A stretch of 64,000 nucleotides of DNA from Streptomyces sp. NRRL F-5122. GTDB taxonomy: Bacteria > Actinomycetota > Actinomycetes > Streptomycetales > Streptomycetaceae. Below are positions 1 through 7,181 of the stretch, piece after piece. Position 1 is the first letter of the stretch. The number at the start of each line of letters is the position of its first letter. The notes under the pieces were generated by a model that ran no database searches, had not been told where the DNA came from, and worked only from the letters and a program-made list of their open reading frames with translations. A program made the translations under genes and the position numbers. Location: NCBI RefSeq assembly GCF_001507435.1, contig NZ_LMWH01000229.1, positions 41,273-105,272 of the forward strand, written 5' to 3'.

Positions 1-355
1 TCTGGACGCCGGCTACCGAGGCACCCCGGTCGAGGTCGCGGCCCGGCGGCTGCCGTGCCCGGTTCAGTGGCACCCCGGATACCGGCTGTCCGTCGCGGAA
101 CTGCGCCGCCACCCGGACTACCGCGGCGCGGAGTACGTCGAGCTGGGGGAGTGCATCGCCGAGTACGGGCATCTCGATCCCAGGATCATCGGAGACGCCG
201 CACGCACGGGCCGGTACGAGGTGCAGGACCTGAAGATGGTGTGGCACTGCCTGGCCCGCTTCGGGGCGCCCGCGGGCGCCGGGACGGCGGAGACGGACCG
301 GCCTCCCGCCGCCACCGTCGTCCCCGCCCCGGAAGGCGACCCGGCCGGTGCCTAG
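1..355 (+). CDS. 3' end of an unrecognised gene
   Basis: The reading frame is open from the left edge (first full codon at base 2) to a TAG at 353-355, giving at least 117 residues. Codon use is typical of the window, with G or C in nearly every third position, so it is very likely coding. I do not recognise the family. The visible part is a soluble stretch containing PCPVQWHPGYRLSVAEL and YGHLDPRIIGDAARTG, which looks like small helical repeats, followed by a Pro/Ala-rich tail. The start and any N-terminal domain lie outside the window. Confidence 0.6.
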   Translation, partial: LDAGYRGTPVEVAARRLPCPVQWHPGYRLSVAELRRHPDYRGAEYVELGECIAEYGHLDPRIIGDAARTGRYEVQDLKMVWHCLARFGAPAGAGTAETDRPPAATVVPAPEGDPAGA

Positions 356-401
356 GCGGGATCCGTCGGTACCGGCGCGACGCGGGCCGCCTGTCACACC
401 C

Positions 402-415
402 CCACCCTAGGGTGG
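402..415. promoter_or_regulatory. Palindrome over the -10 region of the acetyltransferase gene
   Basis: CCACCCTAGGGTGG is a perfect 14-base palindrome. Its centre contains TAGGGT (408-413), a TANNNT-type -10 element seven bases before the ATG at 421. A repressor bound here would cover the -10 box of a leaderless transcript. No regulator gene is next to it. Confidence 0.4.
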
Positions 416-420
416 CAGTC

Positions 421-933
421 ATGGACACCACTGACACGCTGCGGGTCAGGCTCGAGCCCTGGGCGGAGGGCGACTTCTGGCTGCTGCGCAGGACCAACTC
501 CGCGGAGATGACGGAGCACCTCGGCGGCCCCGAGACCGAGGAGCAACTCGAGGTACGCCATCGGCGCTATCTCACGCCGGGAGCCGGACGGATGTACCGG
601 GTGGTGCTCGCGCAGACCGGTGAGACGGTGGGGTCCACGGGATTCTGGGAGCGCACCTGGCGGGACACGACCGTGTGGGAGACCGGGTGGGGGGTACTGC
701 CCGAGTTCCAGGGGCGGGGCCTCGCCGCACGGGCGGCCCGTGAGATCGTCGAAGCGGCGAGGGACAGCGGGACGCACCGGTATCTGCACGCGTTCCCCGA
801 CGTCGGGAACGACGCGTCGAACGCCGTGTGCCGAAGGGTCGGTTTCGATCTGCTCGGACCGGTCGCGGTCGAGTACCCGAAGGGGCACTGGATCACGTCC
901 AACGACTGGCGGATCGATCTCGGCCGCCCCTGA
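421..933 (+). CDS. GNAT family N-acetyltransferase
   Basis: This 170-residue protein is a single GNAT domain that would transfer an acetyl group from acetyl-CoA to an amine; the substrate is unknown. The acetyl-CoA-binding segment is GVLPEFQGRGLAARAAREI (about residues 92-110), matching the Q/RxxGxG/A signature. The later NDASNAVCRRVGF matches the usual C-terminal N-A-x-x-x-x-x-R-x-G-F strand of RimJ/RimL-like members. The ATG at 421 has no Shine-Dalgarno sequence but sits seven bases after TAGGGT, so a leaderless transcript is likely. The frame continues upstream, but that part is Arg/Pro-rich and looks non-coding. It converges on the small gene ending at 962. Confidence 0.85.
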   Translation: MDTTDTLRVRLEPWAEGDFWLLRRTNSAEMTEHLGGPETEEQLEVRHRRYLTPGAGRMYRVVLAQTGETVGSTGFWERTWRDTTVWETGWGVLPEFQGRGLAARAAREIVEAARDSGTHRYLHAFPDVGNDASNAVCRRVGFDLLGPVAVEYPKGHWITSNDWRIDLGRP

Positions 934-961
934 CGCCGCCGCACGTCGAGCACAGGGCCGG

Positions 962-1240
962 TCAGAAGCCCTCGGTGGGCTGCCCCGCCCCGGCGTTCAC
1001 CTCCGCCTCGATCTCACCGAGCGGCCTGCCCTGCTCCTTCGCGTACTCGGTGATCGCGATCTGAAGGTCGCGGTCGAGGTCCCGCCAGGCCCGCAGTGCG
1101 GTCTCGTACAGATCGGTCTGCTGCTTGGTCCAGGGGGTGGCGGTGGGTGGACCGTACTTCTCGCGCAGCTCGTCGGCCTTCGACTGCGCATCGTTCGCCG
1201 CACGCCGCATCTCCACGAGTTCTTCAAAGGTCGTCGCCAC
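962..1240 (-). CDS. Small conserved actinobacterial protein, function unknown
   Basis: The product is a 92-residue charged, almost entirely helical protein. Its first 60 residues (EELVEMRRAANDAQSKADEL and onward) look like a helical hairpin, and there is no signal peptide or membrane segment. It begins with GTG at 1240; TAGTAT (read on the minus strand, 1254-1249) lies eight bases upstream, which suggests a leaderless or nearly leaderless message. I recall similar small proteins in Streptomyces genomes but no assigned role. It stands alone between a convergent acetyltransferase and a divergent ROK regulator. Confidence 0.7.
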   Translation of the reverse strand: MATTFEELVEMRRAANDAQSKADELREKYGPPTATPWTKQQTDLYETALRAWRDLDRDLQIAITEYAKEQGRPLGEIEAEVNAGAGQPTEGF

Positions 1241-1248
1241 GGCCCCGG

Positions 1249-1254
1249 ATACTA
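1249..1254 (-). promoter_or_regulatory. Putative -10 element of the 92-residue protein gene
   Basis: Read on the minus strand this is TAGTAT, eight bases from the GTG start at 1240. Transcription would begin at or next to the start codon. Confidence 0.35.
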
Positions 1255-1524
1255 GGCCCGGGTCGACGGGCGCGGCCCCTCGACCCGCACGCCCGGCACC
1301 GAGATCGACCGGTCGGCCCTAGGGCCGAACCACCCGGCCGCGTGAACCTGTGAGCGCGGACAAGGGAGTATGTCGGCGAAGGCTCACCTGGCAGAGTGAC
1401 TCCCGACGGTGAGCGGGGCCCGCGTGGACGGCGACGAGTGGGCCCGGAGCCCCGGCGGGGCGGGAGCGGCGCAGCGACATGGTGACCGGTGACACGTGCA
1501 CCGTCCGCAACCCATCGTCCTCAT

Positions 1525-1551
1525 GTCTTAAATTAGGGTCTGATTTAAGAC
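1525..1551. promoter_or_regulatory. AT-rich inverted repeat, probable operator of the ROK regulator
   Basis: GTCTTAAAT (1525-1533) and ATTTAAGAC (1543-1551) are perfect 9-base inverted arms around a 9-base spacer. TTAAAT-type arms stand out in DNA of this GC content. NagC- and XylR-type ROK repressors bind AT-rich palindromes of this general size, and the site lies 70 bases before the ROK start at 1621, so autoregulation is the simplest reading. TAGGGT in the spacer (1534-1539) could be the -10 box. Confidence 0.55.
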
Positions 1552-1620
1552 GGCGAGGAACACGTGTTCAAGCCCGGCGCAGGGGTATCGTGCAGGTCGG
1601 GACGGGTCGGAGGGAGCCAC

Positions 1621-2910
1621 ATGGGCGGGCGGAACGGGCGCACCGTGCGCGATCTGCGCCGGGGCAATCGCGCCGAGGTGCTACAGCGGCTGTATTTCGA
1701 CGGCCCGATGAGCCGCTTCGAACTCGGCCCGGCGACGGGTCTGAGTTCCGGTTCGATCAGCAATGTGGTCGCCGAGCTCGTCGCGGACGGACTGGTCGAG
1801 GAGGCCGGCAGCGTCGACTCCGACGGCGGCCGTCCGCGCACCCTGCTGAGGGTCGCGCCCACCAGCGGCCACATGATAGGCGTCGACGTCGGCGAGACCC
1901 GTGTCCGTGTCGAACTGTTCGACCTGGCCCTGACGGAACTGGCCCGTACCGAACGACCCCTGGAGCATCAGCGGTACGACGTCGAAGTCGTCGTCGGTCA
2001 CATCCGCGACGGGATCGACGAGGTCCTGGCCGCGGCCGACATCGCCCCCGAGCGGCTCCTCGGCGTGGGCATCGGTGTGCCCGGCATCGTGGCCGGCACC
2101 CAGGACCTCGGGGCCGTCGTGCACGGCCAGACCATCGGCTGGGACGCCGTCCCGGTCGAGTCCCTGCTCCGCTCCACCTGCCGGCTCCCGGACTCCGTCC
2201 CCTTCTTCATCGACAACGGTGCCAAGACCCTGGGCCAGGCCGAGATGTGGTTCGGGGCCGGACGCGGCGCCCACAACGCGGTCGTGGTCCTCTTCGGCTC
2301 CGGTGTCGGCGCCTGCCTCGTCACCGAGGAGGTGGGCAGCGGCCGGGCCGTGGAGTGGGGCCATCTGACGGTACGGGTCCGGGGGCGTCGATGCCGCTGC
2401 GGTGCCCTCGGCTGTCTGGAGGCCTACGCGGGTGCGGAGGCGCTCCTGGACCGCTGGCGCGAGCAGGGCGGGCGGCCGCCGCAGAACACGGACGAGGAGA
2501 CCGCGCTGACCGCCATGCTGGCCGCGGCCTACCCGCCCGAAGGCACCGAGGCCGACCCGGTCGCGCTCGCCGTTCTGGAGGAGACCGCCGAGTACCTGGG
2601 CGCGGGACTGTCGGATCTGATCAACCTCTTCCAGCCCGAGCGGATCCTGATCGGCGGCTGGGCCGGCCTTCAGTTGGGGGCCCGGTTCCTTGCCGCGGTG
2701 CGCCGCTACGCGACGTCGTACGCCCTGCGGTATCCGGCGGAGCGGGTCTCCATCGACCTCGGCAGGCTCGGCCCGGACGCCGTGACAGTCGGCGCGGCGA
2801 TCCTGCCGCTCGCCGACTTCTTCGCGCGCGGCGGCCGTCGCGCGGAGCCCGCGACCGAAGGGCGGCCCCCCGCGTGGCGGACGGCACTGGAGGAGCGGTC
2901 GCCGCGCTGA
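1621..2910 (+). CDS. ROK family transcriptional regulator (NagC/XylR type)
   Basis: The 429-residue length is normal for a ROK repressor. Residues about 10-70 form a winged helix-turn-helix (RFELGPATGLSSGSISNVV). The sugar-kinase-like ROK domain follows, with the ATP-type loop IGVDVGETRVRVELFD, the VGIGVPGIV segment, FFIDNGAKTLGQAE, and a cysteine cluster CRCGALGCLEAYAG that fits the ROK zinc-site pattern CxCGxxGCxE. It should repress sugar uptake or catabolic genes and release DNA on binding a sugar. I chose ATG 1621 because AGGGAG lies nine bases before it; upstream starts in the frame lack a ribosome site. No sugar transport genes adjoin it, so its targets, apart from its own AT-rich operator, are probably elsewhere. 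Confidence 0.85.
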   Translation: MGGRNGRTVRDLRRGNRAEVLQRLYFDGPMSRFELGPATGLSSGSISNVVAELVADGLVEEAGSVDSDGGRPRTLLRVAPTSGHMIGVDVGETRVRVELFDLALTELARTERPLEHQRYDVEVVVGHIRDGIDEVLAAADIAPERLLGVGIGVPGIVAGTQDLGAVVHGQTIGWDAVPVESLLRSTCRLPDSVPFFIDNGAKTLGQAEMWFGAGRGAHNAVVVLFGSGVGACLVTEEVGSGRAVEWGHLTVRVRGRRCRCGALGCLEAYAGAEALLDRWREQGGRPPQNTDEETALTAMLAAAYPPEGTEADPVALAVLEETAEYLGAGLSDLINLFQPERILIGGWAGLQLGARFLAAVRRYATSYALRYPAERVSIDLGRLGPDAVTVGAAILPLADFFARGGRRAEPATEGRPPAWRTALEERSPR

Positions 2911-3051
2911 CCGGCCGGGACCGTGCCGATGGGCTGATCACGGTTGCTCCCAGGGGTTTCGCTGATGCCCCTCGCGGTACTCGCGGCCTCGCCCGGCAAG
3001 GGGGCCGCGTGGGATCGCGACCCCCTCTCGGGCGAGGAAGAGGAGGACGCC

Positions 3052-3303
3052 GTGACCGATCGTCGGCAGGAAGGTCCCGGGGAGCGCTCCGGGCCCATCC
3101 CGCGGGACATGCCGGACCAGCAGGCCGGCGAGGAGGAGGACCCCTGGGACGCCCGTCCAGGACGGGGCTCCGGGAAGAACGCCGAGGACGAACGCGCCGA
3201 CGACGTGCCCGACACGGACGAGGCGGGTACCGGCCGGCGGGGTGGTCCCCGTTCCGGCACTGTCCACCCCGACCACCCGGAACCGGACGAGCCCTCCGGC
3301 TGA
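3052..3303 (+). CDS. Small acidic disordered protein, function unknown
   Basis: The 83 predicted residues are rich in Asp, Glu, Gly and Pro (for example MPDQQAGEEEDPWD) with almost no hydrophobic core, so the protein is probably disordered. GTG at 3052 is preceded by a strong ribosome site, GAGGAGG. A hairpin terminator follows at 3313-3339, which supports a real single-gene transcript. I recall comparable small acidic proteins in streptomycetes without a known role. Nothing in the sequence indicates a partner. Confidence 0.55.
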   Translation: MTDRRQEGPGERSGPIPRDMPDQQAGEEEDPWDARPGRGSGKNAEDERADDVPDTDEAGTGRRGGPRSGTVHPDHPEPDEPSG

Positions 3304-3312
3304 CCCCGTGCG

Positions 3313-3339
3313 GGGAGCGGCGGCGTACGCGCCGCTCCC
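3313..3339 (+). terminator. GC-rich hairpin terminator
   Basis: GGGAGCGGCG (3313-3322) pairs perfectly with CGCCGCTCCC (3330-3339) around a 7-base loop, ten bases after the stop of the small acidic protein gene. There is no T-run, as is usual in Streptomyces. Confidence 0.6.
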
Positions 3340-3413
3340 GACCGAGCGGCGCGGGCGGCTCGACCATGCGAGCGACCGACATGCCGCGCGCGGGATCACC
3401 CGGTCGCCCTGGA

Positions 3414-3419
3414 TAGGCT
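3414..3419 (+). promoter_or_regulatory. Putative -10 element of the polymerase-like/terminal-protein-like operon
   Basis: TAGGCT fits TANNNT and would start transcription near base 3426, leaving a leader of about 119 bases before the ATG at 3545. Confidence 0.35.
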
Positions 3420-3425
3420 GACCGG

Positions 3426-3548
3426 GTGGGATGGTCCAAGGGAGAACGGCCGGGCGCGGCGGCCACCGCGCCGATGCCTGCCCGTGCGCACGGATGCGGG
3501 CCCGGCCGGGACCGGTGCGGCACCGGTCCGAAGGCGGTGGCACGATGA
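3426..3548 (+). CDS. Possible 40-residue leader peptide overlapping the next start codon
   Basis: A GTG six bases after the -10-like TAGGCT opens a 40-codon frame whose TGA (3546-3548) overlaps the ATG at 3545 as ATGA. That is the normal geometry for translational coupling, and the downstream ATG has only a weak ribosome site. G or C in the third position is about 78 percent, lower than in confident genes here, so it may be non-coding. The peptide is Gly/Ala/Pro/Arg-rich and has no recognisable motif. Confidence 0.25.
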   Translation: MGWSKGERPGAAATAPMPARAHGCGPGRDRCGTGPKAVAR

Positions 3549-5041
3549 CGGACTTCGAGGCGATCGACGCCCTGCTGGCCGGTGCCCGGGAAGAGGTGCC
3601 GCTGCCGCCCCCCGGCGAACGGCGCTCGCTGCGCGAGGAGTTGAATCTGTCCCAGGCGCAGGTGGCCCAGGCACTCGGCGTGGGCCCGTCCACGGTCGGG
3701 GGCTGGGAAGCCGGCCGCGACCCGAGCGGCGAGGTACGGGACAAGTACGCGTACTTCCTCGAGGGCGCCCGTACGAAGCTGGCGGAGCGGGCCACGGCCC
3801 GGCCGGCCGGGCACGAGCCGCCGACGGCCGAGGACGAGGAGGGCGGTCCGCAGGCGTCCCCGCACGACGGCGACGACGTCGAGGCGCTGCACAGAGAGCA
3901 GCCGTGCGTACTGTGCGGTCGGCCCGCGCGTCATCAGGTCGCGGGGTTCCCCCAGCATCTGGACCCGCGAGAGTGCGGCACCGCGCGGACCGGGGAGAGC
4001 GACGCGCGGACGGGCAGCGAGTCCGTCGGGACCGTGAGGGTGGTGCCCGCCGGCCGCCGTGTCCGGACGGCCGACGAGTCTCCCGACCCGATCCGTGAGG
4101 CCGTCGCGGCCGCGCTGGCCGCGCACTTCGGCGATGTGGAGGCGGCGACGGCGGCCCTGGTCGCACGAGCCATCCCCGACGCGATGGCGTTGCTGGACGG
4201 GACACGCAGGGGCGGCCGCTACGACATCGTGGCGCACCCCTGGATCCCGGACGTCCTGCGCAAGCAGACCGCACGCGGCTCGGACCGGATCTGGGAGGCC
4301 CGACCCAAGTGGGCACGGCCCGAACTGCCCACCGGCCGGCACCAGGTGACGGCCCTCGACATCAACGGCGCCTACCTGTCCGCCCTCAAGACCCACCTCC
4401 CCATCGGCCAGTTGGAGCACTCCAGCGGCTTCGACCACGACCGCAGGCGTGCAGGCGTCCACCTGATCACGCCGCCGGCGTGGGAGCACGACGCGGTGCT
4501 GCCCAATCCTCTCGGCAACCGCGACGAGCCGGGTCCGTTGTGGGTCACCGAGCCAACCCTGCGTCTGCTGTTGCGACTGTCCGGTCCGAAGTACGCACTG
4601 TGCGATCCGCCCGAGATCCATGAGTCGTTCACCTCCGGCGCGACCGAGAACCTGCTGGAGAAGTTCCGCGTCGCGCTCAAGGAGGCCCGGGAGCGGGCCA
4701 TCGCCGAGGGGGACGAGGTGACGGTGGAGTATGTGAAGGCCATGTACTCCAAGTTCGTGTCCACGATGGGCGAGTCGAACTACAACCGGGAGCTGTACCG
4801 CCCCGACTGGATGCATCTGATCCGCTCCCAGGCCTTCGCAAACCTCTGGATGAAGGCGTACAAGGCGCATGAGGAGGGGCTGGTCGTCGTCCGCGCGATG
4901 GGCACCGACGAACTCCATGTGCTCGGGGAGTGGCGGCGTGTCTTCCCGGAAGGGCGCGGCGTTTCCGAGGTGAAGGTCAAGGACACGTACACCGTGGGCT
5001 GCGACACTGATCCCGTCGCCGCGGACGAACACGGCGGCTGA
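3545..5041 (+). CDS. Tap-like HTH protein with DNA-polymerase-B-like motifs
   Basis: The protein has 498 residues. At about 30-58 there is an XRE-type helix-turn-helix (LSQAQVAQALGVGPSTVGGW), preceded by LPPPGERRSLREE as in the N-terminus of Streptomyces telomere-associated Tap proteins. A possible zinc site follows (C121, C124, H137, C144). The C-terminal half resembles a protein-primed family B DNA polymerase palm: DINGAYLSAL (272-281) matches motif A DxNSLYP, VKAMYSKF (397-404) matches motif B, and GTDELHV (453-459) matches motif C DTDS, with the key aspartates D272 and D455 kept. No exonuclease domain is visible. It is followed after 17 bases by a second HTH protein. The HTH reading is firm; the polymerase reading is mine and unproven. 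A simple regulator is the alternative. Confidence 0.6.
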   Translation: MTDFEAIDALLAGAREEVPLPPPGERRSLREELNLSQAQVAQALGVGPSTVGGWEAGRDPSGEVRDKYAYFLEGARTKLAERATARPAGHEPPTAEDEEGGPQASPHDGDDVEALHREQPCVLCGRPARHQVAGFPQHLDPRECGTARTGESDARTGSESVGTVRVVPAGRRVRTADESPDPIREAVAAALAAHFGDVEAATAALVARAIPDAMALLDGTRRGGRYDIVAHPWIPDVLRKQTARGSDRIWEARPKWARPELPTGRHQVTALDINGAYLSALKTHLPIGQLEHSSGFDHDRRRAGVHLITPPAWEHDAVLPNPLGNRDEPGPLWVTEPTLRLLLRLSGPKYALCDPPEIHESFTSGATENLLEKFRVALKEARERAIAEGDEVTVEYVKAMYSKFVSTMGESNYNRELYRPDWMHLIRSQAFANLWMKAYKAHEEGLVVVRAMGTDELHVLGEWRRVFPEGRGVSEVKVKDTYTVGCDTDPVAADEHGG

Positions 5042-5058
5042 AGGGGAGAGGAGCGCGA

Positions 5059-5631
5059 GTGCCGCAGCACACCGGCGAGTTCGGCGCGTACGGCGCCCGG
5101 GGCGTCAAGGGCAGCGAGGCGGTGGCCCGTCAACTGGACACGCTCGCGGGCGGGATCGCGACCCCGGTGACGACGCGACGTGGCCTGCTGGCCCGGCTGC
5201 ACTACCTCACACGCACGGAGCACGCGCGTGCCGCGGCCCGCGAGGCAGGACTGACGGTCACCGATCGCACGCTCAGGGCATGGCTGGCGGGCGGGCGCAG
5301 TCCGTCGCGGCCCAATCTCGAGCGGATCGAGACGGCGTACCGTGCGGTCCGCCGCCACAACGTCGCCCGCTATCTCCTCGGCCGGCTCAACCGTGAGGGC
5401 CGCGGCACCCGGGTCGAACTGCACCCGCTGAACCAGTCCCAGGTCCCCCGCCCCCGCCAGCGGTTCGTGGAGTTTCGCACCCTCAACGTCCGCCACTGGG
5501 ACGCCATCGTCCGCGCCTGGACCGAGGGCGACCTCCAGGCCCTCGACGACGCCTGGACCGACCAGATCGTCGATCTGGGTTCGCAGTGGGGCCAGTACGA
5601 GTACGTGACCAACGTGGGCTTCGCCGCCTGA
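5059..5631 (+). CDS. Tpg-like (terminal-protein-like) HTH protein
   Basis: This 190-residue basic protein starts with GTG at 5059, 17 bases after the Tap-like gene, with GGGGAGAGGAG as ribosome site; the two surely form an operon. Residues about 52-100 look like a helix-turn-helix (GLTVTDRTLRAWLAGGRSPS then an Arg-rich helix), and the C-terminus ends in aromatic residues (QWGQYEYVTNVGFAA). Size, an N-terminal HTH, and position right behind a Tap-like HTH gene match the tap-tpg layout of Streptomyces telomere replication, where Tpg is the protein covalently bound to DNA ends. Clear residue-level identity to classical Tpg is lacking, so terminal-protein function is an inference. A plain DNA-binding regulator is also possible. 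Confidence 0.5.
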   Translation: MPQHTGEFGAYGARGVKGSEAVARQLDTLAGGIATPVTTRRGLLARLHYLTRTEHARAAAREAGLTVTDRTLRAWLAGGRSPSRPNLERIETAYRAVRRHNVARYLLGRLNREGRGTRVELHPLNQSQVPRPRQRFVEFRTLNVRHWDAIVRAWTEGDLQALDDAWTDQIVDLGSQWGQYEYVTNVGFAA

Positions 5632-5728
5632 AGCCCCCGCAGTCATGACGTGTGAGGTAATCGACCGCCGACGCGGTGCACACGAGCATGGAGGACGTCC
5701 GCACGATCCGACTGCGTAAGGATGTCCC

Positions 5729-5860
5729 ATGCCGTACTTCGAAAGCCCGGCCGACGGCACGCGGCTCCATCATGTCGACTACGGTCCGGCCGACGGACCC
5801 TTCGTCACCCATGCCGACCAACTCGGCGCGGACCTCCGGGAGTTCATGGCGGGGGAGTGA
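5729..5860 (+). pseudogene. Alpha/beta hydrolase remnant with in-frame internal deletion
   Basis: The 43-codon frame starts MPYFESPADGTRLHHVDYG, a typical first strand of an alpha/beta hydrolase, and then jumps directly to FVTHADQLGADLREFMAG, the typical extreme C-terminus of the same family. The roughly 230 residues that would carry the nucleophile, acid and most of the fold are missing. The join keeps the frame, so a mini-protein could still be made, but it cannot be an enzyme. It lies directly after the Tap-like/Tpg-like pair and converges on an SDR gene. Confidence 0.6.
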
Positions 5861-5893
5861 GGGGCCGACCGGAGCGCGGCCGGCCCCGGTCCC

Positions 5894-6862
5894 TCAGGAA
5901 CGGGACGCGAACGCGTCGACGCCGGTGAGTTCGGCGGACAGGGCCCACAGGCGCGCCGCCTGGTCCGGGTCGGTCGCCCAGCTCTTGACGCCGGTGCGCG
6001 AGCCGTCAGGAGCAGCGGGCTCCGCGATCTCGCAGTCCTCGCAATACACCCCGCCGAGGCCCGCGAGCTGGGGGGAGGTGGCGGCCCACACCTGGGTGGC
6101 CGCACCCTGCTGCGGTGTCTTGAAGGCGTCAGGGTTCACCAGGGCGCCGGTCTCGTCGATCCAGCCGCGCTCGATCATCTCCTCCTTGGCGAGGTGACGC
6201 TGCAACGGCGTGAGGATCCCGCCGGGATGCAGGGAGAAGGCGCGGACACCGTGCTCCCGGCCGAGCTTGTCGAGGTGCACGGCGAACAGGACGTTCGCCG
6301 TCTTCGCCTGACCGTAGGCCCCCCACTTGTCGTATCCCTGCCGCCAGTGCGGGTCCTCCCAGCGGATCCCGGAGTTCTGGTGGCCGGTGGACGACACCGA
6401 CACGATCCGCGCCCCGCCCCGCCGGATAGCCGGCCACAGGTGGTTGACCAGCGCGTAGTGCCCCAGGTGGTTGGTGGCGAACTGGGCCTCCCAGCCCGGT
6501 CCCACCCGGGTCTCCGGGCACGCCATGATGCCGGCGTTGTTGATCACGATGTCGATCGCGCGGTCGGAGGTCAGGAACCGCTCGGCGAAGGCCCGCACGC
6601 TCTGCAGGTCACCGAGGTCGAGTTCGTCCACCTCGACCCGCTCGAGGCCCGCGAGTGCCTCCTCGGCGGCGGCGCGGCGCCGAGCGGGGACGACGACCCG
6701 GGCGCCTGCCTTGCTGAGTGCCCGCGTCGTCTCCAGACCCAGTCCGGAGTAGCCGCCCGTCACCACCGCGAGGCTGCCGGAGAGATCGATCCCCTGAAGT
6801 ACCTCGTCCGCGGTGCTCCGGGCACCGAAACCGGATCCGATCTTGTGCTGTGCAGTACTCAT
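5894..6862 (-). CDS. Short-chain dehydrogenase/reductase (retinol/WW-oxidoreductase-like)
   Basis: The 322-residue protein has the classical SDR features: TGGYSGLG (35-42) for the dinucleotide, NNAGIMA, a catalytic serine in VSVSSTGHQNSG, and YGQAK near 181-185. The sequence resembles the retinol dehydrogenase or WW-domain-oxidoreductase-like branch, which oxidises or reduces alcohols and ketones; the substrate is unknown. ATG 6862 is preferred over GTG 6871 because known members begin a few residues before the Gly motif. No clear ribosome site precedes either. The structured inverted repeat at 6912-7023 lies in its upstream region. Confidence 0.85.
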   Translation of the reverse strand: MSTAQHKIGSGFGARSTADEVLQGIDLSGSLAVVTGGYSGLGLETTRALSKAGARVVVPARRRAAAEEALAGLERVEVDELDLGDLQSVRAFAERFLTSDRAIDIVINNAGIMACPETRVGPGWEAQFATNHLGHYALVNHLWPAIRRGGARIVSVSSTGHQNSGIRWEDPHWRQGYDKWGAYGQAKTANVLFAVHLDKLGREHGVRAFSLHPGGILTPLQRHLAKEEMIERGWIDETGALVNPDAFKTPQQGAATQVWAATSPQLAGLGGVYCEDCEIAEPAAPDGSRTGVKSWATDPDQAARLWALSAELTGVDAFASRS

Positions 6863-6911
6863 ACGGCGCACGCTACGAATTCGAGGGCGCTCGAAGTCAA
6901 GCCCGGGTCAC

Positions 6912-7023
6912 CCCTGTGGAGCCTGGGCAGGAGAAAGCCCCGACCGCGACGGGGGAATCACGGTCGGGGCAGCCGATGGTGGGTGCGGACGGCGGTCGCC
7001 TCTCGGCGAAAGGCTCCACAGGG
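6912..7023. repeat. Nested inverted repeats, possible structured RNA
   Basis: CCCTGTGGAGCCT (6912-6924) pairs perfectly with AGGCTCCACAGGG (7011-7023). Inside lie a second perfect pair, GCCCCGACCG (6937-6946) with CGGTCGGGGC (6961-6970), and a small hairpin GGCGGTCGCC (6991-7000). Together they would fold as a closed stem around two inner hairpins, about 112 nt long. The element is in the 319-base gap upstream of the minus-strand SDR gene; no gene follows it on the plus strand. The strand is undetermined. A terminator is possible for the inner hairpin alone, but not for the whole arrangement. Confidence 0.5.
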
Positions 7024-7181
7024 CTTCAGCCGAACGATCTTCCCTGTGGGCGAGAGATGAGGCCCGGGGACACTGTTCCGTCCGCTCCCACGCCTCGTTC
7101 AACGGGAAACTATCGATCGGTGTTCCGGGAAACGCGTAACGTCCCTGTGATCTGCCTCACCGCCCTCGGTGGACAGAACAC

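Larger units (their letters stand above)
1241..1620. other. Intergenic region between divergent genes
   Basis: These 380 bases separate the small minus-strand gene from the ROK regulator. They hold the -10 element at 1249-1254 and the AT-rich operator at 1525-1551. I see no coding frame with normal codon use in the remainder. Confidence 0.5.

Noticed and set aside
2621..5032. 803-codon open frame on the minus strand
   Set aside because: It is antisense to the ROK gene end, the small acidic gene and the Tap-like gene; its product is Arg/Pro-rich without any family motif, as expected of shadow frames in GC-rich DNA.
6912..7023. ydaO (c-di-AMP) riboswitch
   Set aside because: Only a GACGGGGGAA-like piece fits; the 3' core segments are missing and no plus-strand gene follows. 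Kept only as an unnamed structured element.
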